Source: 2-01-FULL-49-10 sp041652335
Lineage (GTDB): Bacteria; Patescibacteriota; Kazan-3B-28; UBA10110
Direction: 5' to 3'
Assembly: GCA_041652335.1 (NCBI GenBank)
Contig: JBAZHL010000031.1
Location: forward strand, 1-7,106
Length of the DNA: 7,106 nucleotides
This document shows, piece by piece, positions 1 through 4,781 of this stretch (positions within the stretch are counted from its first letter, which is position 1; each line of letters starts with the position of its first letter). The notes beneath the pieces were generated by a model that was not told where the DNA came from, did no database searches, and was given only the letters and a program-made list of their open reading frames with translations. The translations under genes and the position numbers were made by a program.

Positions 1-495
1 GCGGTTAAAAACACCATCAACAACTTAGAATGGTTAGCCAAGCTAAAGAAGATATCCGCCGGCAAGATCAGCGCTCACATTAAGACAGCCGATGCCACCA
101 GCATCGATTGGAAGGTGTTGGATAACTCCGAGGTGGTGGTGGTAGCCGAGCCCTATTTAGGCCCCCCTCTAAGGATGGCGCCATTTGCCCCCCAAGCCCA
201 GACTATCCTAAAGGAGCTATCTGAGCTGTATCTTAGATTTTTCCAGAACCTAAATAGCCATTTTCCCCATATCAAAAAGGTGGGGATAGTCTTCCCGGTT
301 ATCCGGAGCCGCGACGGCCTAAAGTATCTAAACATCCTTGACGAAGTTGCGGCTACAGGTTACACTCGGAAAGTAATTTTGCCCCCCGAGGTAACCAAGA
401 AGGATGCCGGGGTAAGCCCCCGCGGCGGCTTCCTCTACTCGAGGCCAGACCAACTGGTTTTAAGAGAGATCTTCGTCTTCGAGCGGGACAGATAA
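1..495 (+). CDS. TRM11-like SAM-dependent methyltransferase, C-terminal part (5' truncated by window)
   Basis: The reading frame is open from base 1 and gives 164 residues ending in TAA; the true start lies upstream of the window. The fragment reads like the end of a Rossmann-fold RNA/DNA methyltransferase of the TRM11/UPF0020 kind. A helix with NNLEWL (residues 8-13) is followed by VVVVAEPYLGPPLR (about 45-58), which fits motif IV, usually (N/D)PPY but here EPY. A later strand KVGIVFPVI (about 94-102) fits the 'GK..ivfP' segment, and the tail has LYSRPDQ..LREIFVFER. The SAM-binding motif I is not in the window. From family knowledge the substrate would be a guanine or adenine in RNA (tRNA) or possibly DNA, but which one cannot be told. 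It is followed after 17 bp by rpmA on the same strand, so the two are probably cotranscribed. The family call is moderately sure, the substrate is not. Confidence 0.65.
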   Translation, partial: AVKNTINNLEWLAKLKKISAGKISAHIKTADATSIDWKVLDNSEVVVVAEPYLGPPLRMAPFAPQAQTILKELSELYLRFFQNLNSHFPHIKKVGIVFPVIRSRDGLKYLNILDEVAATGYTRKVILPPEVTKKDAGVSPRGGFLYSRPDQLVLREIFVFERDR

Positions 496-512
496 TAAGG
501 AAAGGTTGAACA

Positions 513-788
513 ATGGCACACGTAAAAGCGGCTGGTACAGCCAAAAACCTAAAGGACTCTAAGCCCAAAATGCTGGGGGTCAAGATCTACGGTGAACAGA
601 AGATCAAGACCGGTCAGATCATCGTACGTCAGCGTGGTCAAAAGTATCGGGCTGGCGATAACGTAGGTATGGGTAAAGACCACACTCTGTTTGCGTTAAA
701 AGACGGTAAGGTTAAATTTGCCCAGAAACAACATCGCAGTACTGCCCGCACTAAGCTAAAGACAGTCACCTTTATCCACGTCGTCTAA
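513..788 (+). CDS. rpmA: 50S ribosomal protein L27
   Basis: This is a complete 91-aa L27, a large-subunit protein whose N-terminus reaches the peptidyl-transferase centre. The family pattern is clear: MAH.KAAG at the start, DSKPKMLGVK (about 16-25), IIVRQRGQKYRAGDNVG (about 36-52), then GKDHTLFALKDGKVKF. The basic C-terminal tail (about 72-91) is typical. The protein starts directly at MAH, without the cleavable N-terminal extension found in Firmicutes L27. The ATG at 513 has an AAAGG ribosome binding site at 501-505, 7 nt upstream. It follows the methyltransferase gene by 17 bp. The usual partner rplU (L21) is not next to it within the window. Transcription may end in the inverted-repeat element 11 bp downstream. 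Confidence 0.97.
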   Translation: MAHVKAAGTAKNLKDSKPKMLGVKIYGEQKIKTGQIIVRQRGQKYRAGDNVGMGKDHTLFALKDGKVKFAQKQHRSTARTKLKTVTFIHVV

Positions 789-798
789 ACCCAACGTC

Positions 799-905
799 GT
801 CATTCCCGATCGGATTCTGCCGAATGGCAGACACTCCGGGTCGGGAATCCAGACATAAAAAATAATTTGTTTTCCTTTCTGGATCCCCGCCTCCGCGGGG
901 ATGAC
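799..905. repeat. Nested inverted-repeat element (REP/MITE-like, 'VIPAEAGIQ' type)
   Basis: The element is about 107 bp with inverted ends, GTCATTCCCG on the left and CGGGGATGAC on the right. It consists of two hairpin units. In the left unit ATTCCCGA (802-809) pairs with TCGGGAAT (841-848), CGGA (811-814) with TCCG (835-838), and TCTGCC (816-821) with GGCAGA (826-831) around a GAAT loop. In the right unit ATCCCCGC (883-890) pairs perfectly with GCGGGGAT (895-902) around a CTCC loop. The units face each other through ATCCAG (847-852) and CTGGAT (879-884), separated by an A/T-rich spacer. Minus-strand translation gives the VIPAEAGIQ peptide, the usual spurious product of this dispersed repeat class in many bacteria. 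The right hairpin is followed after 3 nt by TTTTAT, so it could also terminate rpmA transcription. No transposase is nearby and no clear target duplication is seen. Confidence 0.8.
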
Positions 906-911
906 TTTTAT

Positions 912-984
912 AAAGAAAAAACCGCGCGGGATGGGGGGACAGAACCCCTCAAGGAATGTTGTAACACTCCCCTCCCGGCGGTTT
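912..984 (-). terminator. Rho-independent terminator of the minus-strand small-gene run
   Basis: Reading the minus strand, AAACCGC (984-978), CGGGA (977-973) and GGGG (972-969) pair with CCCC (936-933), TCCCG (931-927) and GCGGTTT (925-919). Only two single-nt bulges (932 and 926) interrupt the stem. The 3' side runs directly into six T residues (921-916) and then CTTTAT. The 32-nt apical part can form smaller hairpins, for example GGGG-TTCTGT-CCCC. On the plus strand no T-run follows the stem, so termination is expected only for minus-strand transcription, closing the run of small genes from 3050 down to 1103. Confidence 0.75.
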
Positions 985-1102
985 AGATAGTCAGGCAAAA
1001 AATAGCCCGCTGACAAACTTTCGAATCTTCATGTGAGGTTGCTCTCTTTTCGAGCCTCATACTGGATGTTAGCGGAGCATGGCTCCTACTTGCCCTGGCT
1101 CG
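985..1102 (-). other. Non-coding, foldable 3' region between the last small gene and the terminator
   Basis: No convincing gene lies here, and with the repeat and terminator it makes up the 314-bp gene-free stretch 789-1102. Minus-strand RNA could fold: CGAGCC (1102-1097) can pair with GGCTCG (about 1056-1051); inside lies GGAGC-CAT-GCTCC (about 1085-1073); TGAGG can pair with CCTCA further down; and GTCAG...CTGAC encloses a T-rich loop near 1013-990. These may belong to a long 3' UTR or to a small RNA ending at the terminator. None of the standard RNAs (tmRNA, RNase P, SRP, 6S) was recognised. Confidence 0.3.
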
Positions 1103-1273
1103 CTAAGGGCTACCAGCGGAATGCAGCCAAACGGAAAGATCCGCCATCTGCTGCGCCACCCACCACACTGCGAATCCCGTAGCAACACAGACGGCTATCA
1201 GTAGTATGACGATCATAACGTTCTGCCACAGGTTGCCGCCTTCCGCCGGTTTTGCTTCCTGGTTGTTACACAT
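1103..1273 (-). CDS. Small single-TM protein of 56 aa, unknown function
   Basis: The gene is not recognised. It starts at ATG 1273 and ends with TAG at 1105-1103. An AAGGAG site (1288-1283) lies 9 nt upstream of the start. The protein has a short polar head (MCNNQEAKPAEGG, 1-13), then one strongly hydrophobic segment at about 16-40 (LWQNVMIVILLIAV.. ending ..FAVWWVA) and a short tail ending SAGSP. A cysteine at position 2 is not a lipobox, as no signal peptide precedes it. It is the last gene of the minus-strand run, 39 bp after the 49-aa gene, and about 120 bp before the terminator. The Shine-Dalgarno site, the membrane segment and the context make it a credible gene; its function cannot be inferred. 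Confidence 0.6.
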   Translation of the reverse strand: MCNNQEAKPAEGGNLWQNVMIVILLIAVCVATGFAVWWVAQQMADLSVWLHSAGSP

Positions 1274-1312
1274 ACCGGGTCTCTCCTTCTGACCACAAAC
1301 TTATGATACCGG

Positions 1313-1462
1313 TCAGTAGTGGATGTGAGCGAGTGTGATCGTTACCCTCTTGTCCTCCCTGCACGCCCTACAGTAAACATCGCTACGATGGCGTAACCGC
1401 AACGATGTTGGTGGAAACCGTTTTGGCAGACTGCCATTACGGTCACGTTTTCTTTTCCCCAT
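1313..1462 (-). CDS. Small basic protein of 49 aa with CxxC...HxH pattern, unknown function
   Basis: The gene is not recognised. It starts at ATG 1462 and ends with TGA at 1315-1313. A near-perfect Shine-Dalgarno AGGAGGTG precedes it, with 8 nt between AGGAGG and the ATG. A second ATG 4 nt upstream (1466) is in another frame and stops after 7 codons, so 1462 is the start. The protein is very basic, with 14 Lys/Arg in 49 residues: MGKRKRDRNG at the front and RLRLRHR-like stretches in the middle. Cys31 and Cys34 (YCRAC) followed by His46 and His48 (AHIHY) could bind a metal as a minimal CCHH zinc site; that is inference. It has no membrane segment, unlike its neighbours, and may be a nucleic-acid or membrane-surface binding partner. 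It begins 12 bp after the 95-aa gene. Confidence 0.55.
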   Translation of the reverse strand: MGKRKRDRNGSLPKRFPPTSLRLRHRSDVYCRACREDKRVTITLAHIHY

Positions 1463-1474
1463 ACATTGCACCTC

Positions 1475-1762
1475 CTAAGGCGTGGTTTGGATCTCATTCA
1501 GTCCAATGGTCATACACATCGAGAAAAGAACTGCGATGGATAGCAGTAGTCCACCCAACAGTAGGTAGCCGAAGCAAGTCAGAAGCCAGGATGTGCGGCG
1601 CTTTGGCCGCACGTTATCTTGGTAGTGCCCATATCCGATCCGAACGCAATCGGAGGGCGGGGTGAAAAATCGGCAGTTTGAGGTAGGTTGATCTGTCGGT
1701 CGTTCTTTCTTGGCTCCTTTCTTTCCCGAACCGCCAATTCGATTGTGATTGTGATTCCCCAT
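1475..1762 (-). CDS. Small protein of 95 aa with one C-terminal TM segment, unknown function
   Basis: The gene is not recognised. The start chosen is ATG 1762, which has GGAGGTGA (1772-1765) with 5 nt between GGAGG and the ATG. A TTG four codons upstream overlaps that site and is unlikely to be used. Residues 1-56 are hydrophilic and basic (MGNHNHNRIGGSGKKGAKKE... then PSDCVRIGYGHY at about 36-47). RPKRR at 52-56 sits just before a hydrophobic segment at about 59-85, followed by a 10-residue tail. By the positive-inside rule the basic head would be cytoplasmic. Cysteines occur at 30, 39, 63 and 83. It lies 29 bp after the 71-aa gene and 12 bp before the 49-aa gene. Its leader and first codons (GGAGGTG..TATGGGGAA) resemble those of the 49-aa gene. 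Confidence 0.65.
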   Translation of the reverse strand: MGNHNHNRIGGSGKKGAKKERPTDQPTSNCRFFTPPSDCVRIGYGHYQDNVRPKRRTSWLLTCFGYLLLGGLLLSIAVLFSMCMTIGLNEIQTTP

Positions 1763-1791
1763 ACTCACCTCCAAACAACTGTACAGTCAGA

Positions 1792-2007
1792 TCAACGACA
1801 AGTAACCGTTACCACCCACCAGACAAACGGTGCAATAAACATCCCAAACAGGATGGTTTTGCCGACGAAGATCTGACGGGCTCTCTCGATTGTAGTCATC
1901 TGCTCTTTGGCCAACGAGGACAGAGGCAAGCCTCCACCCAAAGCAGTTATCCCAGCGCCCAAGAACAGTGACACGACGATAACGATTAGCGGATGCAACC
2001 AGTTCAT
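1792..2007 (-). CDS. Small two-TM hairpin protein of 71 aa, unknown function
   Basis: The gene is not recognised. ATG 2007 is preceded by GGAGG (2021-2017) with 9 nt spacing, and the frame ends with TGA at 1794-1792. Two hydrophobic segments, about 5-24 (HPLIVIVVSLFLGAGITALG) and about 51-70 (TILFGMFIAPFVWWVVTVTC), flank a polar loop with K34, R42, R44 and K50. By the positive-inside rule the loop would face the cytoplasm with both ends outside. The loop sequence KEQMTTIERARQIF looks helical and amphipathic. It belongs to the minus-strand run, 57 bp after the 49-aa TM gene and 29 bp before the 95-aa gene. The gap in front of it can form competing hairpins that include its Shine-Dalgarno site. 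Confidence 0.7.
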   Translation of the reverse strand: MNWLHPLIVIVVSLFLGAGITALGGGLPLSSLAKEQMTTIERARQIFVGKTILFGMFIAPFVWWVVTVTCR

Positions 2008-2011
2008 GTGG

Positions 2012-2059
2012 ATCCGCCTCCGCGGTGATATCTGATTAGCCTCATATACTGAGGCGGAT
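2012..2059 (-). promoter_or_regulatory. Competing hairpins that can mask the 71-aa gene's ribosome binding site
   Basis: In minus-strand RNA, ATCCGCCTC (2059-2051) is perfectly complementary to GAGGCGGAT (2020-2012), which covers most of the Shine-Dalgarno GGAGG of the next gene. The same upstream bases also take part in GCCTCA (2055-2050) with TGAGGC (2044-2039), a 6-bp hairpin with a GTATA loop, so the two helices exclude each other. A third, local helix, CCGC-GGAG-GCGG (2025-2014), would put the Shine-Dalgarno core in its loop. The upstream arm starts 5 nt after the stop codon of the 49-aa TM gene (2065), so a terminating ribosome would cover it. The pairing is seen directly; a role in translational coupling is inferred. 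Confidence 0.4.
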
Positions 2060-2064
2060 GTGAC

Positions 2065-2214
2065 TTAGCGAATCAGAAGTTGGAATACCTCGCCTACGCC
2101 TTGACAGAGGCCATAGCGCCAACACACATAGACGAGGAGGGCCAGCAATGCCGTCACAATGATAGCAGTACCGATACCCCGGGCTGTATGTAGAACATCT
2201 GGATCGCGGGACAT
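2065..2214 (-). CDS. Small single-TM protein of 49 aa, unknown function
   Basis: The gene is not recognised. The start chosen is ATG 2214, since AGGAG (2226-2222) is 7 nt upstream; the ATG at 2220 is only 1 nt from that site, and starts further up (to 2256) have none. The stop is TAA at 2067-2065. The protein has a polar head (MSRDPDVLHTARG), one membrane segment at about 13-31 (GIGTAIIVTALLALLVYV), then CWRYGLCQGVGEVFQLLIR. Cys31 and Cys37 follow the membrane segment. It is preceded by a 131-bp gap after the 234-aa gene, with a GCGGAT/ATCCGC hairpin (2261-2245), and followed by the switch-like gap before the 71-aa gene. Confidence 0.65.
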   Translation of the reverse strand: MSRDPDVLHTARGIGTAIIVTALLALLVYVCWRYGLCQGVGEVFQLLIR

Positions 2215-2345
2215 TTTCATTCTCCTGCGAATAACGTTGTGTCGGCGGATGGTCAATCCGCACTCACTTTAATTAATGGAGGCTATAGCAACCAACTATA
2301 ACCAAGGTGACGATAACGATGCACACACCGCGACATCTCACGGAT

Positions 2346-3050
2346 CTAAAACCCAGAACGGGGCTGATTGCTCCGTACATCGCTCCAACGTTTGTTCTGC
2401 TTAACCGCGTTGTCGTAATCGGGGTTTAGTAAATCGCGGTTGTGCAGATATCGGAGAGTGGCACGGAGTTTTCCCAGCCACACCATGATGTAGGCGAACA
2501 ACAGGGCATAGACCGCCCTATCAATGGTTTGAGTATCGTGGGCATAACTCAGCGGCAACAGCAACATCGACCAGCCGCAGAGGGTGATAAACGCCATGAT
2601 CAGCACCGTTATAGTCTCTAACGGCGTGGCTCCTCGAAGCTGATACCCGTGAACGTCGTCCCGGAACTCATCCGAGCTAAGAGCGTGCTCAAGTGGCAGA
2701 TACAAAGAAGCGATCACCCATCCCACCACCGTAAGGAGCACGACCAACGCTGCCCACAGGCTATTGGTTGGCCCTTGAGCGTACCACCTACCTATTGGCT
2801 CCTGATAGACGGCCCAGACATAGGTGACCACTCCCCCAACTGCCCAGGTTCCCAAAAAGTAGAGAAGGCCGGATGCGTCGGGGGCCCACCAGTTGGGAAA
2901 GAGGTCGAATAGGACGGCCGTCACTATCAGGCAGAGTAACCACCACCACGATGAGATATCGGAGAAACCCGGCAGCCAGAGAATAGCAGCGCCATAAAGC
3001 CCTCCGATCGCAATCCACAGAGTGGAGATCAAAAAACGCATAGCCGACAT
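2346..3050 (-). CDS. Six-TM membrane protein of 234 aa, unknown function
   Basis: The gene is not recognised. ATG 3050 has GGAGG 5 nt upstream (in TGGAGGCCGAG); the next in-frame ATG is three codons on and too far from it. Six hydrophobic segments are visible at about 5-27, 34-52, 61-82, 97-118, 145-168 and 176-194. They are followed by a basic, polar tail of 40 residues (KLRATLRYLHNRD... to the end), so both termini are probably cytoplasmic. The protein is rich in tryptophan (15 residues), including WWW at 35-37 and WW at 54-55, next to membrane borders. A polar loop at about 121-144 (EHALSSDEFRDDVHGYQLRG) carries most of the acidic residues. No catalytic or transport motif was recognised. 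It is the first gene of the unrecognised run, 103 bp downstream of pyrG. A loose 6-bp inverted repeat (CGTTCC 3073-3078, GGAACG 3106-3111) lies in its leader. Confidence 0.8.
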   Translation of the reverse strand: MSAMRFLISTLWIAIGGLYGAAILWLPGFSDISSWWWLLCLIVTAVLFDLFPNWWAPDASGLLYFLGTWAVGGVVTYVWAVYQEPIGRWYAQGPTNSLWAALVVLLTVVGWVIASLYLPLEHALSSDEFRDDVHGYQLRGATPLETITVLIMAFITLCGWSMLLLPLSYAHDTQTIDRAVYALLFAYIMVWLGKLRATLRYLHNRDLLNPDYDNAVKQNKRWSDVRSNQPRSGF

Positions 3051-3153
3051 CTCGGCCTCCAGGATACAGTCTCGTTCCGCACAAAAAGATCACTCTTGAT
3101 GTTAAGGAACGGAGAGTTCAGTGTCTCTAATTTTTCGCCCCCAGTCAATCGAA

Positions 3154-4779
3154 TCAGATCAGGGATGAGTTTTTGATGACCGCACCAATAAAATCGCGGA
3201 ACAGAGGATGTGGCCGATTGGGTCGGGACTTAAATTCCGGGTGAAACTGGGAGGCAACAAACCAAGGGTGATCCTTTAGCTCTACGATCTCTACCAATTC
3301 TCGATCCGGCGAAATACCAGAAAGAATCATCCCCTGCTTTTCAAAATCTTTACGATATTCGTTGTTAAATTCGAACCGATGACGATGGCGCTCCGAGATA
3401 TCTGGTTTTTTATAAGCCTCATAGGCTTTAGTGCCTCGCATTAGCAAACACGGATAAGCGCCCAGACGCATCGTGCCACCTTTTTGCGTGATCTTTTTTT
3501 GATACTCCATAATATGGATCACCGGGTGTTTGGAGTTTTCGTTAAACTCAGTACTGTTAGCATCGGTCCAACCTAAGATATTACGAGCAAATTCAATGGA
3601 AGCGATCTGCATCCCCAGACAGAGTCCCAAATACGGTAGCTGGTGTTCGCGGGCGTACTGGGCTGCCTTGATCTTGCCCTCGATCCCGCGAGCACCAAAT
3701 CCGCCCGGTACCACAATGCCATCGCAGACCGACAACAGCTCATTGATCGGTGCTTCTTTTGATTCTAAACTTTCTGCGTCGATCCATTTAATATTCACAT
3801 CGACGTTGTGATACCATCCAGCAGCCTTAAGTGCTTCAAACACGCTCAGATAGGTATCCTCCATCGTGGTGTATTTGGCGATCAACCCAACCGTAACTTT
3901 TGGCTTATCGGAGAGGATCTTCATCACTAAGTCGCGCCACTCGGATAGGTCGATCTTCTTGTTAGTTAACCTTAACCGCTCAGTTATCAGATCACCAAAC
4001 CCATAGTTTTCCAATGTTAATGGAACATCATAAACGGTTTTTGATGTTTCTAACGGCACTACGGCACTGGAGGTCAAATTGGCCGCCAGAGCGATCTTTT
4101 CGACACCATTGCGAGGGATCGGATGATCACTGCGGCACATAATTGCATCAGGCTGGATACCTGTGCCCTGAAGATCCCGCACACTGTATTGGGCGGGGCG
4201 AGTTTTTAACTCCTTGGTTACCTCTAACCACGGCAAGAAGACAACATGAACATACATCACATTGTTGTAGCCAACATCGGTCTTGATCTGTCGAATAGCT
4301 TCCAAAAAATGCATAGCTTCGTAGTCCCCGACCGTGCCACCAACTTCAGTAATAACCACATCCACATCAGCCTGTTCGCCACCAGCCCTAACCATCTCTT
4401 TTACTTGGTTAGTAATGTGGGGAATAATCTGCACTGTCTTGCCCAAAAAATCTCCGCGGCGTTCTTTAGCGATCACTTCACTATAAACTCGGCCCGTCAT
4501 AATCGAACTGGCTTGTGAGAAACTCTCGTCGGTAAATCTTTCGTAGTGGCCTAAATCTAAATCGGTTTCGGCGCCATCGTCTGTAACAAACACTTCGCCG
4601 TGTTCGCCCGGATTTAAAGTGCCAGCATCATAGTTTAAGTAAGGATCTAATTTTTGCAAGAAAATTTTATAGCCACGAGCCTTTAGGATATTACCGATCG
4701 AGGCGGCCGTGATCCCCTTACCCAAGCCCGACAGTACGCCACCGGTTACAAAGATGTATTTTCTATTTTGTTCGACCAT
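3154..4779 (-). CDS. pyrG: CTP synthase (glutamine-hydrolysing)
   Basis: This 541-aa cytosolic enzyme makes CTP from UTP, ATP and glutamine; the length is normal for the family. The N-terminal synthase domain begins with YIFVTGGVLSGLGKGI (8-23, nucleotide-binding loop). KLDPYLN and HGEVFVTDDGAETDLDLGHYERF follow at about 43-82. Asp75 and Glu145 (TEVGGTVGD) correspond by position to the magnesium ligands Asp72 and Glu140 of the E. coli enzyme. GIQPDAIMCRSD is at 207-218. The glutaminase domain has PGGFGARG (358-365), the nucleophile Cys387 in LGLCLGMQ, and His513/Glu515 in QFHPEFKSRP. In the UTP-site segment, RPAQYSV (194-200) has Tyr where the E. coli protein has His. The start ATG is 2 nt after the alr stop and lacks a Shine-Dalgarno site, so translation is probably coupled to alr. 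The gene ends with TGA. Confidence 0.98.
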   Translation of the reverse strand: MVEQNRKYIFVTGGVLSGLGKGITAASIGNILKARGYKIFLQKLDPYLNYDAGTLNPGEHGEVFVTDDGAETDLDLGHYERFTDESFSQASSIMTGRVYSEVIAKERRGDFLGKTVQIIPHITNQVKEMVRAGGEQADVDVVITEVGGTVGDYEAMHFLEAIRQIKTDVGYNNVMYVHVVFLPWLEVTKELKTRPAQYSVRDLQGTGIQPDAIMCRSDHPIPRNGVEKIALAANLTSSAVVPLETSKTVYDVPLTLENYGFGDLITERLRLTNKKIDLSEWRDLVMKILSDKPKVTVGLIAKYTTMEDTYLSVFEALKAAGWYHNVDVNIKWIDAESLESKEAPINELLSVCDGIVVPGGFGARGIEGKIKAAQYAREHQLPYLGLCLGMQIASIEFARNILGWTDANSTEFNENSKHPVIHIMEYQKKITQKGGTMRLGAYPCLLMRGTKAYEAYKKPDISERHRHRFEFNNEYRKDFEKQGMILSGISPDRELVEIVELKDHPWFVASQFHPEFKSRPNRPHPLFRDFIGAVIKNSSLI

Positions 4780-4781
4780 TA

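Noticed and set aside
756..1016. Minus-strand frame of 86 codons containing VIPAEAGIQ
   Set aside because: It is the known spurious translation of the dispersed inverted repeat, runs across the terminator and overlaps the end of rpmA.
983..1060. Minus-strand 25-codon frame (MRLEKRATSHEDSK...)
   Set aside because: It has no ribosome binding site and no hydrophobic segment, and its end overlaps the terminator stem.
1405..1876. Plus-strand frames within the small-gene run (86 and 62 codons)
   Set aside because: They are antisense to the minus-strand genes, lack ribosome binding sites and show no domain-like sequence.
2273..2341. Minus-strand 22-codon frame starting with GTG and giving a hydrophobic peptide (VCIVIVTLVIVGC)
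   Set aside because: It would fit the membrane theme of the cluster, but it lacks a Shine-Dalgarno site, unlike the six accepted genes, and uses GTG; support is too weak.
2788..3093. Minus-strand 101-codon frame overlapping the six-TM gene
   Set aside because: It overlaps in another frame, has no ribosome binding site, and its arginine/proline-rich sequence looks like a shadow.
3073..3111. Inverted repeat CGTTCC/GGAACG with an internal TTTTT as a pyrG terminator
   Set aside because: The stem is 6 bp with a 27-nt loop, and the inner AAGA/TCTT stem before the T-run is only 4 bp; too weak to call.
3120..3148. Possible minus-strand promoter after pyrG: TTGACT, 17 nt spacer, GACACT
   Set aside because: The -10 hexamer matches only three positions of TATAAT; reading through from pyrG is as likely.
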